Assembly (NCBI RefSeq): GCF_019800665.1
Contig: NZ_JAHVKO010000004.1
Coordinates: forward strand, 248,001 to 312,000
DNA: 64,000 nucleotides
Source of the DNA: Microbulbifer agarilyticus
GTDB taxonomy: Bacteria; Pseudomonadota; Gammaproteobacteria; Pseudomonadales; Cellvibrionaceae
Direction: 5' to 3'
The notes under the pieces were generated by a model, which saw nothing but the letters and a program-made list of their open reading frames with translations, was not told the DNA's origin and did not search any database. Shown here piece after piece: positions 45,069 to 53,989 of this stretch (positions within the stretch are counted from its first letter, which is position 1; the number at the start of each line of letters is the position of its first letter). Position numbers and translations under genes: made by a program.

Positions 45069-47297
45069 ATGGACGTATCTGAACTTTTAGACCCCCTCAA
45101 CGACCCCCAGCGCGAAGCTGTGGCCGCGCCTCCGGGCAATCAATTGGTTCTGGCCGGTGCCGGCTCGGGCAAGACCCGCGTGCTGGTGCACCGTATCGCC
45201 TGGCTGATGCAGGTGGAAGGGGCGTCGCCCTACTCCATTATGGCGGTGACCTTTACCAACAAGGCCGCGCGCGAGATGCGCGGGCGAATCGAGGAGCTGC
45301 TCGGGGTAAACACCTTTGGCATGTGGGTGGGTACCTTCCACGGCCTCGCCCATAGGTTGCTGCGTGCGCACTGGCAGGAAGCGAAGCTGCCGCAGAATTT
45401 CCAGATTCTCGATTCCGACGACCAGCTGCGCCTGATCAAGCGGGTGCAGAATGAGCTGGGCCTCGACGAGAAGAAGTGGTCACCGCGGGAAACCCAGTGG
45501 TGGATCGGTGCGCAGAAGGATGAGGGTATTCGTCCCCAGTATATCCAGCTGACCGGCGACCCCTGGCTGCAGACCATGGTGCGTATCTACAGTGCCTATG
45601 AAGAGGCTTGCCAGCGCGCCGGCGTGGTGGACTTTGGCGAGCTGTTGCTGCGCGCCCACGAACTGCTGCTGAACAATGACAGCATCCTCGCGCATTACCG
45701 CCGCCGCTTCCCGTTTATCCTGGTGGACGAATTCCAGGATACCAACACCATTCAATACGCGTGGCTGCGCCTGCTTGCCGGCGACCAGTGTGCCATCACC
45801 GCGGTGGGCGATGACGACCAGTCAATCTACGGCTGGCGCGGTGCCAAGATCGAGAACATCCAGCACTTCGAAGCGGACCTGAAAGAGGTGCAGACGGTGC
45901 GATTGGAGCAGAACTACCGTTCCACCAGCACCATCCTGAACGCGGCCAACGCCGTTATCGCGCACAACTCCGGCCGCCTCGGCAAACAACTGTGGACCGA
46001 GGGCGACAAGGGCGAGCCTATCTCCCTGTATTCCGCCTACAACGAACAGGATGAGGCGCGCTTTATTGTGGAGCGTATTCAGGACTGGGTGCGCGATGGC
46101 AACCGCCGCGACAGCATTGCAATTCTGTACCGTTCCAACGCCCAGTCGCGGGTGCTGGAAGAAGGCTTGCTGCGTGAGCAGGTGCCCTATCGTATATACG
46201 GGGGCCAGCGCTTCTACGAGCGCATGGAAATCAAGAATGCGCTCTCCTATATGCGCCTGATGACCAACCGCCACGACGACACCTCGTTCGAGCGTGTCGT
46301 CAACACGCCCACGCGCGGTATTGGCGCACGTACCGTGGATACGGTGCGGGCGTTCGCGCGCGAGCACGGCTGCTCCCTGTGGAGCGCGGCGGAAAAGATG
46401 TTGCAGCAAAAGGTGCTGGCCGCCCGCGCCGGCAATGCTCTGGGTAACTTCCTCAGCTTGATCGACGCGCTGGACGAAGAGAGCACCGATAAGACCCTCG
46501 ACCACATCGCCGAGCTGGCCATTGAACAGACCGGCCTGATCGAATTCCACGGCAAGGAAAAAGGCGAGAAAGGCCAGACCCGCGTGGAAAACTTGCAGGA
46601 ACTGGTCAGTGCCTGCCGCGGCTTCGATGGTATTCCCACTGCGGATGCCGATGGTGAGGCGGTGGACGAGGAGGAAATCCCTCTGCTCAACCAGTTCCTC
46701 GACAGCGCCGCACTAGATGCTGGCGAAGGTCAGGCGGACGAGTTTGAAGATGCGGTGCAGCTGATGACCCTGCACTCCGCCAAGGGGCTGGAATTCCCGC
46801 TGGTATTTATGGCCGGTGTGGAAGAGAACCTGTTCCCGCACAAAATGTCGGCCCAGGAACCCGGGCGCATGGAGGAAGAGCGTCGCCTGTGTTACGTGGG
46901 TATCACCCGCGCCATGCAGAAGCTGTACATCACCTATGCAGAAAGTCGCCGCCTGTTCGGCAGCGAGACTTACAACAAGCCGTCGCGGTTTGTGAGTGAG
47001 ATTCCGGTGGAGTATATCCACGAGGTGCGCCTGAAAACCGAAATCTCCAAACCGCTATTCCAGCCTAACTATGGGAAATTTGGCGGCAGCGCCGGTCAGT
47101 TTTCCGACCCGGCACCAGAATTCGACGACGACCTGCCGCCGCTGGCTCTGGGCGGCCGTGTGGACCATGCCAAGTTTGGCGAAGGCACTGTAATGCAGTT
47201 TGAAGGTTCCGGTCCGCGCGCGCGCGTACAGGTCAACTTCGACGACGCCGGCAGTAAATGGCTGGTAGTATCCATGGCCAAGCTGCAGCCGCTGTAA
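45069..47297 (+). CDS. uvrD: DNA helicase II UvrD
   Basis: A 742-residue superfamily 1A helicase acting in nucleotide-excision and mismatch repair. Motif I is LAGAGSGKT (about residue 33), motif II DEFQDTN, motif III VGDDDQSIYGWRGA, motif IV QNYRST, motif V LHSAKGLEFPLVF, with ENLFPH, and motif VI VGITRA. The C-terminus GGRVDHAKFGEGTVMQFEG is the UvrD-specific RNA-polymerase-binding Tudor-like region, which separates it from Rep. The ATG at 45069 gives MDVSELLDPLNDPQ, the family start. Confidence 0.96.
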   Translation: MDVSELLDPLNDPQREAVAAPPGNQLVLAGAGSGKTRVLVHRIAWLMQVEGASPYSIMAVTFTNKAAREMRGRIEELLGVNTFGMWVGTFHGLAHRLLRAHWQEAKLPQNFQILDSDDQLRLIKRVQNELGLDEKKWSPRETQWWIGAQKDEGIRPQYIQLTGDPWLQTMVRIYSAYEEACQRAGVVDFGELLLRAHELLLNNDSILAHYRRRFPFILVDEFQDTNTIQYAWLRLLAGDQCAITAVGDDDQSIYGWRGAKIENIQHFEADLKEVQTVRLEQNYRSTSTILNAANAVIAHNSGRLGKQLWTEGDKGEPISLYSAYNEQDEARFIVERIQDWVRDGNRRDSIAILYRSNAQSRVLEEGLLREQVPYRIYGGQRFYERMEIKNALSYMRLMTNRHDDTSFERVVNTPTRGIGARTVDTVRAFAREHGCSLWSAAEKMLQQKVLAARAGNALGNFLSLIDALDEESTDKTLDHIAELAIEQTGLIEFHGKEKGEKGQTRVENLQELVSACRGFDGIPTADADGEAVDEEEIPLLNQFLDSAALDAGEGQADEFEDAVQLMTLHSAKGLEFPLVFMAGVEENLFPHKMSAQEPGRMEEERRLCYVGITRAMQKLYITYAESRRLFGSETYNKPSRFVSEIPVEYIHEVRLKTEISKPLFQPNYGKFGGSAGQFSDPAPEFDDDLPPLALGGRVDHAKFGEGTVMQFEGSGPRARVQVNFDDAGSKWLVVSMAKLQPL

Positions 47298-47343
47298 GTA
47301 CTGTTAACAGAGTTGAGCTAGTAGTGCTGAGCGCTGAAAATTT

Positions 47344-47388
47344 GGATGCGTGATATTGCATCCACCACCCCGGGCCAGGTGCCCGGGG
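47344..47388 (+). promoter_or_regulatory. Two hairpins between uvrD and the TRAP binding-protein gene
   Basis: GGATGC/GCATCC (47344-47363, 8-base loop) is followed by CCCCGGGC/GCCCGGGG (47368-47388, loop CAGGT). The second, very GC-rich stem ends 28 bases before the next start codon. No U-run follows, so they may stabilise uvrD mRNA or lie in the leader of the next gene. Confidence 0.5.
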
Positions 47389-47416
47389 CCAATACACAAT
47401 AAAAATTCAAACGGAC

Positions 47417-48550
47417 ATGAAAAAAATAAACTGGTACCCCCCCGTTATTCTGGGCCTGCTTGCCCTGCTGGTGCTGACCTTTGGCAGCCTGGTGATTTCC
47501 CGCTCTGACCAGGAACAAACCGTCACCGCGTTGGAAAATGCCGGTCAGCAGACCTTTGAGTGGAAAATGGTTACCACCTGGCCGAAGAATTTCCCCGGCC
47601 TCGGCAGTGCCCCCGAGCGTTTCGCCAAGAACGTCGACGCCATGTCCAACGGTCGCCTGAAGATCAAGGTCTTCGGTGCTGGTGAGCTGGTGCCCGCCAT
47701 GGGCGTGTTCGGTGCGGTATCCAGCGGTGCGGCGGAGGCCGGCCACGGTGCGGCCTATTACTGGAAGGGCAAAATCCCCGCGGCCCAGTTCTTTACCGCG
47801 GTGCCGTTTGGCCTGAATGCGCAGGAAATGAATGGCTGGCTGCACTACGGCGGCGGGCTGGAACTGTGGGAAGAACTCTATGAACCCTTCGACCTGATCC
47901 CCATGGCCGGCGGCTCCACCGGTGTGCAGATGGCGGGCTGGTTCAACAAGGAAATCAATTCCGTTGACGACCTGAAAGGCCTGAAGATGCGTATTCCGGG
48001 GCTCGGTGGCGAAGTCCTGAACCGCGCCGGCGGCACCGCCGTGACCATTCCCGGTGGTGAACTGTATACCGCCCTGCAGACCGGCGTGATCGATGCGACC
48101 GAATGGGTAGGCCCCTACAACGACCTTGCCTTCGGCTTCCACCAGATCGCCAAATACTATTACTACCCGGGCTGGCACGAGCCGGGCTCGGTACTGGAAA
48201 TCCTGATCAACAAAACCGCATTCGAGAAACTGCCAGAAGACCTGCAGGCCATCGTGCGTGTCGCTGCGCGCGATGCCAACCAGGATATGCTCGATGAATA
48301 CACCGCGCGCAATAACCGCGCCCTCAAAGAATTGGTGGAAGAGCACGGTGTGGAGCTGCGCAAATTACCGGACGAGGTTATCGCGCACCTGAAGGAAATC
48401 AATCAGGGCATCATGCGGGAAACCGCGGCCAAAGATCCGCAGTTCAACCGGGTGTATGAGGCCTTCCAAGATTTTGAAGCGCAGGTAATTCCGTATCACC
48501 GGATCAGTGAAGAGGCGTACTACAAGACGCGCGAAATTAACCAGCATTAA
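47417..48550 (+). CDS. TRAP transporter substrate-binding protein, DctP/TakP family
   Basis: A 377-residue exported protein. An uncleaved N-terminal hydrophobic segment or signal (PVILGLLALLVLTFGSLVI, residues 10-28) precedes the binding domain (WKMVTTWPKNFPGLGSAPERFA, LKGLKMRIPGLGGEVLNRAGG, VIDATEWVGPYNDLAFG). These features match the 2-oxo acid-binding TakP-like branch, in which the conserved arginine of MRIPG holds the carboxylate. The TRAP permease genes lie 0.6-2.6 kb away on the other strand and probably form the same system. Confidence 0.88.
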   Translation: MKKINWYPPVILGLLALLVLTFGSLVISRSDQEQTVTALENAGQQTFEWKMVTTWPKNFPGLGSAPERFAKNVDAMSNGRLKIKVFGAGELVPAMGVFGAVSSGAAEAGHGAAYYWKGKIPAAQFFTAVPFGLNAQEMNGWLHYGGGLELWEELYEPFDLIPMAGGSTGVQMAGWFNKEINSVDDLKGLKMRIPGLGGEVLNRAGGTAVTIPGGELYTALQTGVIDATEWVGPYNDLAFGFHQIAKYYYYPGWHEPGSVLEILINKTAFEKLPEDLQAIVRVAARDANQDMLDEYTARNNRALKELVEEHGVELRKLPDEVIAHLKEINQGIMRETAAKDPQFNRVYEAFQDFEAQVIPYHRISEEAYYKTREINQH

Positions 48551-48576
48551 AAAAGGGGCCGTTTGGCCCCTTTTTT
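48549..48576. terminator. Bidirectional terminator after the TRAP binding-protein gene
   Basis: A-run, GGGGCC (48555-48560), GTTT loop, GGCCCC (48565-48570) and six T residues. It overlaps the stop of the plus-strand gene and can serve the thioesterase gene ending at 48604 on the minus strand. Confidence 0.9.
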
Positions 48577-48603
48577 GTCATTTTTTAACGGCTTCTGCGA
48601 AGC

Positions 48604-48996
48604 TTACGGCAGCGGGCGGGTGCGGCCGCGGTCGTCGATGGCCACAAACACAAATTCCCCTTCGGTCACTTTTACCTGCTCACCGGTATCTACCCGGGTC
48701 AGCCAGACTTCGACCAGTGTTTTGATGGAGGAGCGGCCTACTTCCACCGCTTCGGCGTAGCAGCTTACCGTGGAGCCAACCGGTACCGGGCGCAGGAATA
48801 CCATGCTGCCGACGGCGACGGTGGTCACGCGGCCGCGGGCGATGCTCTGGGCGAGGATGGCACCGGCGACGTCCATCTGCGACATCAGCCAGCCGGCAAA
48901 AACATCACCCTGGGGGTTGGTATCCCGGGGCATGGACTGGGTCTGCAGGGTCAGGGTTCCGCTTGGTTGCGGTTCTTCATCAATGGCGGACATCAC
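48604..48996 (-). CDS. Acyl-CoA thioesterase, YciA family
   Basis: A 130-residue hot-dog-fold thioesterase. The conserved MPRDTNPQGDVFAGWLMSQMDVAGAI (about 24-49) carries the catalytic Asp, and RVTTVAVGSMVFLRPVPVGS is typical of YciA, which hydrolyses short- to long-chain acyl-CoAs. It lies between the TRAP binding-protein gene and the permease genes but has no known link to them. Confidence 0.93.
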   Translation of the reverse strand: MMSAIDEEPQPSGTLTLQTQSMPRDTNPQGDVFAGWLMSQMDVAGAILAQSIARGRVTTVAVGSMVFLRPVPVGSTVSCYAEAVEVGRSSIKTLVEVWLTRVDTGEQVKVTEGEFVFVAIDDRGRTRPLP

Positions 48997-49162
48997 GGGT
49001 GCTCACAAATTCTTAGACTTATTGGCCCGGCGGTGGAATTTTGGTCGCCGCCTCGGGTGGCGCATCTTAACACAATCTGGGCACTAAATGACCAGTGTTG
49101 CGTACACCTTCTAACGCGAGCCCGCGGGTAGACGGGCTGGCGCTGTGCGCTTCGAAAACCCA

Positions 49163-50524
49163 TCAGGATGCCATATAGCTCGGCAGCCATGTGGCCAGTG
49201 CCGGCCACATGGCCAGCAGGCACATCACCAGCAACTGAATGGCAATAAATGGCACCACACCGCGGTAGATGGCCCCTGTTGCCACTTCCACCGGCGCCAC
49301 ACCGCGCAGATAGAAGAGTGCGAAGCCAAATGGCGGGGTGAGGAACGAGGTCTGCAGGTTCAGGGCGATCATCACTCCCAGCCACACCGGGTCTAGGCCC
49401 ATGGCCAGCAGTACCGGGCCGACAATCGGCACCACCACAAAAGTGATCTCGATAAAGTCGAGGATAAAGCCGAGCAGGAAGATCACCAGCATTACCAGCA
49501 GGGTCGCACCGACAACGCCGCCCGGCAGGCTCTCGAAGAAGTGGGTAACCACTTCCTCACCGCCAAACCCGCGGAATACCAGCGAGAATAGCGAGGCACC
49601 GATCAGGATCGCGAACACCATGGCGGTGACCTGCAGGGTGCTCTGCCCCACTTCGCCGGCGCGGGACCAGTTCAACGCGCCGCGCCCCCAGGCCAGGATA
49701 CCGGCACCCAGCGCGCCCACGGCGGCGGCCTCGGTTGGGGTGGCGGCGCCGGTAATGATCGAGCCGAGCACCAGCAGCATCAGGGCAATGGGTGGGAACA
49801 GGCTTTTCAGGGTTTGCAGCAGGTCGACGTCTTCACTGGTGTTGCGGGCAGTTGCTGGCTCGCGGCGCGCAATAAACAGCAGATACAGGATGTAGGCAGC
49901 GACCAGCAGCAGCCCCGGGATAATCGCGCCCATAAACAGGTCGCCCACACTCACCGGTTTCGGGTTGAAGATACCCTGCGAGAGCTGCGCCTGCTGGTAG
50001 GCATTGGACAGGGTGTCCCCCAGCAGCACCAGGGCGATGGACGGCGGGATAATCTGGCCCAGCGTGCCGGTTGCACAGATGGTGCCGGTGGCGAGCTTGG
50101 GGGAATAGCCGCGCTTCAACATGGTGGGCAGGGACATCAGGCCCATGGTTACGACAGTGGCACCAACAATACCGGTACTGGCGGCCAGCAGCGCGCCTAC
50201 CACCACCACCGACACCGCCATACCGGCGGGGATTCCGGAGAATACCCGCGCCAGGTTCACAAGCAGGTCCTCGGCGATTCGCGCCCGCTCCAGCATCACG
50301 CCCATCAACACAAACAGCGGCACCGCCATCAGGGTGCCGTTTTGCATAATGCCGTACAGGCGGTCGGGAAACGCGCGCAGCAGGCCGGCATCGAAGACGC
50401 CGCCGACAATGCCCAACCCGGCAGCCAGCAGTGCGGTGCCGCCCAGAGTAAATGCCACCGGATAGCCGGCCATTAGCGCCGCACACACGGCGACGAACAT
50501 CAGTAGGGGGATCAGCTCCATCAT
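49163..50524 (-). CDS. TRAP transporter large permease subunit, DctM-like
   Basis: A 453-residue integral membrane protein of the ion-transporter superfamily with about twelve hydrophobic segments. The signatures are YPVAFTLGGTALLAAGLG near the N-terminus, MAVPLFVLMGVMLERARIAEDLL, and CATGTLGQIIPPSIALVLLGD. The start ATG overlaps the stop of the upstream small-subunit gene by four bases. It drives sodium-coupled uptake with the small subunit and a periplasmic binding protein. Confidence 0.93.
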   Translation of the reverse strand: MMELIPLLMFVAVCAALMAGYPVAFTLGGTALLAAGLGIVGGVFDAGLLRAFPDRLYGIMQNGTLMAVPLFVLMGVMLERARIAEDLLVNLARVFSGIPAGMAVSVVVVGALLAASTGIVGATVVTMGLMSLPTMLKRGYSPKLATGTICATGTLGQIIPPSIALVLLGDTLSNAYQQAQLSQGIFNPKPVSVGDLFMGAIIPGLLLVAAYILYLLFIARREPATARNTSEDVDLLQTLKSLFPPIALMLLVLGSIITGAATPTEAAAVGALGAGILAWGRGALNWSRAGEVGQSTLQVTAMVFAILIGASLFSLVFRGFGGEEVVTHFFESLPGGVVGATLLVMLVIFLLGFILDFIEITFVVVPIVGPVLLAMGLDPVWLGVMIALNLQTSFLTPPFGFALFYLRGVAPVEVATGAIYRGVVPFIAIQLLVMCLLAMWPALATWLPSYMAS

Positions 50525-51144
50525 GCGCTGGCCTCCCCGGCAGCTTCCCGCACCAGTGGGTGCGGTTGCTGTTCTGGTTCTCGCTTGGCAGGCGTTTCGG
50601 CTGCTGTAGTAACGATATTGGAGAAGTTATCGCTGGATTCGGCCTGCATCAGCGTGTGCAGTGCGCGCGCCAGCTGGCTGAGCCCCTGCAGTGCGAGGGT
50701 GGCGGCGGCCAGCGGGATCAGGCTCTTGAGCAGGTAAACCCCACCGAGACCGTCCGCGCTATTACTGGTTTCCTGCACGGCCCAGCTGCTGGCGGCAAAC
50801 TGCAGGCTGCCGTAACCGATAAACACACACAGTGGCAGCAGGAAGATCAGGCAGCCCACCGCATCCACCCAGGCTTTGCCTCTTGGCGAGAGTCGGCGGT
50901 ACACGACATCCACGCGCACATGGGCGCCGGACTGCAGTGCATAGGCCAGGCCGAGCATCAGCGCGGCGCCATGCAAATAAGCCACTGCATCCTGCATGGC
51001 CAGGGAGCCGCCATCGAAGCCGTAGCGCATTGCCACCACCAGACTCTGAATGACCACCATGGCCAGCGTGAACCAGCCCAGAAAGCGTCCGCAGCCACCG
51101 GCAAACCGGTCCAGGGCACCGGCGGCACGTAGCAGAAACATCAT
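50521..51144 (-). CDS. TRAP transporter small permease subunit, DctQ-like
   Basis: A 207-residue protein with four predicted helices and the DctQ motif SGAHVRVDVVYRRLSPRGKAWVD in the middle. The C-terminal 35 residues are polar and variable. It overlaps the large-subunit gene by four bases, so the two are coupled. The pair faces towards, rather than away from, the binding-protein gene. Confidence 0.9.
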   Translation of the reverse strand: MMFLLRAAGALDRFAGGCGRFLGWFTLAMVVIQSLVVAMRYGFDGGSLAMQDAVAYLHGAALMLGLAYALQSGAHVRVDVVYRRLSPRGKAWVDAVGCLIFLLPLCVFIGYGSLQFAASSWAVQETSNSADGLGGVYLLKSLIPLAAATLALQGLSQLARALHTLMQAESSDNFSNIVTTAAETPAKREPEQQPHPLVREAAGEASA

Positions 51145-51285
51145 GTGAATACTCTCAAATCATCTTTATTGTTCTGTTATCACTGGGGCACAGCCTACCT
51201 TTTGGCCAGAAATTGCGCCAGCGCGGTGTGGGCTCTGGCCAAAACTGACTTGTAACCCAATATTGGTCATGAAATGAGCGTGTGA

Positions 51286-51303
51286 CTGTAACCTGTTTGT
51301 AAC
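51286..51303 (+). promoter_or_regulatory. Pho box of pstS
   Basis: CTGTAAC, CTGT, TTGTAAC: two 7-base direct repeats separated by four bases, the PhoB-binding layout (consensus CTGTCAT-N4-CTGTCAC). The predicted -10 box TAGAAT (51314-51319) lies ten bases after it, so PhoB would stand in for a -35 element. The pstS ATG is at 51381. Confidence 0.85.
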
Positions 51304-51313
51304 TTTTCATTCA

Positions 51314-51319
51314 TAGAAT
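51314..51319 (+). promoter_or_regulatory. Predicted -10 box of pstS
   Basis: TAGAAT, ten bases after the Pho box, matches the usual spacing in PhoB-activated promoters. Transcription would start near 51326. Confidence 0.65.
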
Positions 51320-51380
51320 CGTCACCAGTTGGAAATAGCATGCTCCGCGTGCAGATAATTCGACCACTTATGGAGACACC

Positions 51381-52448
51381 ATGAACAACCGTTCCGCGAG
51401 TAAAAAAGTCCTGGCTTCGGCCCTGGCGGCCCTGACCATTGCGGCCTCCAACGCGGCCCTGGCAGCGCGCGATCACATCAGCATCGTCGGTTCCTCAACC
51501 GTTTACCCGTTCACCACTGTTGTTGCCGAGCGTTTTAGCCGCGCCACTCAGTTCAAGACCCCGGTTGTTGAATCCACCGGTACCGGCGGCGGCATGAAGC
51601 TGTTCTGTCAGGGCGTTGGCGAGAGCACTGCCGACATCACTGGTGCTTCCCGTCGCATCAAGCAGTCCGAGCTGGAAATGTGTAACGGCAACGGCGTTGA
51701 CGTTGTTGAAGTACAGATCGGTTATGACGGCATCGTGCTGGCGAACGCCAAAACTGCCAAGCCGTTCGAATTGAGCCGCAAGGACATCTTCCTGGCCCTG
51801 GCCAAAGACGTGCCGAACCCGGACGGTTCCGAGACTCTGGTGCCTAACCCGTACAAAACCTGGAAAGACGTAAACCCGACCCTGCCGGCTGCGAAGATCG
51901 AAGTTCTGGGCCCGCCCCCGACTTCCGGTACCCGTGACGCTTTCGCTGAACTGGCGATGGAAGGTGGCTGTAAGAAGTTTGACTGGATCGCTGCCAAGAA
52001 GAAGTCTGACAAGAATGCGTACAAAGCCATCTGTCACAACGTACGTGAAGACGGCTTCTACGTAGAAGCGGGCGAGAACGATAACCTGATCGTCAACAAG
52101 CTGGCCGCCAACCCGAACGCACTGGGCATCTTCGGCTTCAGCTTCCTGGATCAGAACGCCGACAAGGTTCAGGGCTCCCTGATCGAAGGCCAAGAGCCGA
52201 CTTTCGAATCCATCGCGGACAACAGCTACCCGGTTTCCCGTCCGCTGTTCGTTTACGTGAAGAAAGCGCACGTTGACGTGGTACCGGGCATCAAGCAGTT
52301 CCTGGCCGAGTTCACCAACGACCGCGCCTGGGGCGAAGAAGGTTACCTGGCAGACAAGGGCATGATCCCGCTGCCGAATGCCGAGCGCCAGAAGGTTGCC
52401 AACAATGTTCGTAAGCTGAACGCATTGACCAACCTGGCTGCTAAATAA
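51381..52448 (+). CDS. pstS: Phosphate ABC transporter periplasmic binding protein PstS
   Basis: A 355-residue exported protein; the signal peptide ends at NAALAARD (about residue 30). The phosphate-binding motif begins SIVGSSTVYPFTTVVAERF; ESTGTGGGMKLFCQG and PPTSGTRDAFAELAM are the other ligand loops. The codon use is strongly biased, in line with high expression under phosphate starvation. GGAGACACC precedes the ATG. It is followed by an attenuator-type terminator and pstC. Confidence 0.96.
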   Translation: MNNRSASKKVLASALAALTIAASNAALAARDHISIVGSSTVYPFTTVVAERFSRATQFKTPVVESTGTGGGMKLFCQGVGESTADITGASRRIKQSELEMCNGNGVDVVEVQIGYDGIVLANAKTAKPFELSRKDIFLALAKDVPNPDGSETLVPNPYKTWKDVNPTLPAAKIEVLGPPPTSGTRDAFAELAMEGGCKKFDWIAAKKKSDKNAYKAICHNVREDGFYVEAGENDNLIVNKLAANPNALGIFGFSFLDQNADKVQGSLIEGQEPTFESIADNSYPVSRPLFVYVKKAHVDVVPGIKQFLAEFTNDRAWGEEGYLADKGMIPLPNAERQKVANNVRKLNALTNLAAK

Positions 52449-52480
52449 CAGCTAGAAACAAGGTAGAAGGATTTACCGGC

Positions 52481-52508
52481 CAAGCCCTTTTTAAGGGCTT
52501 GGCTTTTT
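52481..52508 (+). terminator. Terminator or attenuator between pstS and pstC
   Basis: CCAAGCCCTT and AAGGGCTTGG pair around a short T-rich loop, then CTTTTT follows, about 35 bases after pstS. Partial read-through would make more PstS than PstCAB, as known in other bacteria. No second Pho box was seen before pstC. Confidence 0.75.
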
Positions 52509-52609
52509 ACGTATATAAAAGCCGCAATTTTTTCCGCGCCATGCAATTGCGGTCACAACCGTTGATAATGGCCGACGTTTTTTGTACCTAGAGATAACCG
52601 AGCGAATCG

Positions 52610-53989
52610 ATGCAGACTCCTACTCTCTTCGCCCTGCTGCTATTGCTGATACTGGTGGCCTACGGCACCGGTTTTAGCCGTGCGATTGCCGCTGCCCGCA
52701 GCAGTGGTGGTATCCGCAGCCTGGCGTCACTGCCAAGCTACTACGGCGTGCACACCGCACTCTGGTGTGGCCTTCCCGCCCTGATCATTCTGGGTTGCTG
52801 GCTTGTTTTTGACGATGCCATTATCCGCGCAATGGTGATGGGCAGTATCGCCGACAAGCCAGAGTCCATCGCCGGGCAAAACCTGCTGTACGCGCAGATC
52901 CAGAACCTGGCTGCGGGTAACTTGGTGGGCAATGTGACCCCGCAACTGCAAGACGCCGCTGCACATCTTGAGAGTCTGCGTGCAAGTGGTCGCTGGATGC
53001 AGACCGCGTTGATCCTGATTCTGTCGATCGGCCTCGGTGCCTACGCATTCCTGCGCATTTCCCCGGAGATGCGCGCGCGGGAAAAAGTCGAGAAGGTCCT
53101 GCGTATTATTCTGCTGGCTTGTGCCTGCGCGGCCATCTTCACTACCGTGGGCATTCTGCTGTCGGTACTGTTCGAATCGCTGCGTTTCTTCCAGTCGGTA
53201 CCGGTCACCGAATTCCTGTTTGGCTTGCACTGGAGCCCACAGATGGCACTGCGTGCGGACCAGGTTGGCTCCAGTGGTGCCTTTGGTGCGGTACCGCTGT
53301 TTACCGGCACCCTGCTGGTTTCCGCAATCGCCATGTTTGTGGCGGTGCCGGTGGGCCTGATGTCGGCCATTTACCTGGCGGAATACGCCGGCAAGAAAGT
53401 GCGTTCCGTGGCCAAGCCGCTGTTGGAAATCCTCGCCGGTGTACCCACCGTGGTCTACGGCTTCTTCGCCGCACTGACCGTAGCCCCGTTTATCCGTGAC
53501 CTCGCCCAGTCCATGGGTCTGCAGGCATCCAGCGAAAGTGCGCTGGCCGCCGGTCTGGTGATGGGGGTAATGATTATTCCGTTCGTGTCGTCCCTGTCGG
53601 ACGACGTGATCAATGCGGTGCCCCAGTCCCTGCGCGACGGTGCGCTGGGCCTTGGTTCCACCAAGTCGGAAACCGTGCGCAAGGTCGTGATCCCTGCCGC
53701 ACTGCCGGGCATCGTCGGTGGTGTACTGCTGGCGGTATCCCGCGCGATTGGTGAAACCATGATCGTGGTGATGGCCGCGGGCCTTGCCGCGAATCTCACC
53801 GCCAACCCGCTGGAGTCGGTTACCACGGTTACCGTACAGATTGTGACGCTGTTGGTGGGTGACCAGGAATTTGACAGTCCGAAGACCCTCGCCGCCTTCG
53901 CGCTTGGTCTGATGCTGTTTATCAGCACCCTGATTCTGAACTTTATTGCCCTGCACGTAGTGAAAAAATACCGGGAACAGTATGACTGA
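52610..53989 (+). CDS. pstC: Phosphate ABC transporter permease PstC
   Basis: A 459-residue permease. The C-terminal 230 residues hold the ABC permease domain with the EAA loop (VINAVPQSLRDGALGLGSTKSETVRKVVIPAALPGIVGG). The N-terminal part is some 140 residues longer than E. coli PstC and carries extra hydrophobic segments and a periplasmic stretch (ESIAGQNLLYAQIQNL). Such long forms are usual in pseudomonads and relatives. pstA begins eight bases before the pstC stop. Confidence 0.94.
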   Translation: MQTPTLFALLLLLILVAYGTGFSRAIAAARSSGGIRSLASLPSYYGVHTALWCGLPALIILGCWLVFDDAIIRAMVMGSIADKPESIAGQNLLYAQIQNLAAGNLVGNVTPQLQDAAAHLESLRASGRWMQTALILILSIGLGAYAFLRISPEMRAREKVEKVLRIILLACACAAIFTTVGILLSVLFESLRFFQSVPVTEFLFGLHWSPQMALRADQVGSSGAFGAVPLFTGTLLVSAIAMFVAVPVGLMSAIYLAEYAGKKVRSVAKPLLEILAGVPTVVYGFFAALTVAPFIRDLAQSMGLQASSESALAAGLVMGVMIIPFVSSLSDDVINAVPQSLRDGALGLGSTKSETVRKVVIPAALPGIVGGVLLAVSRAIGETMIVVMAAGLAANLTANPLESVTTVTVQIVTLLVGDQEFDSPKTLAAFALGLMLFISTLILNFIALHVVKKYREQYD

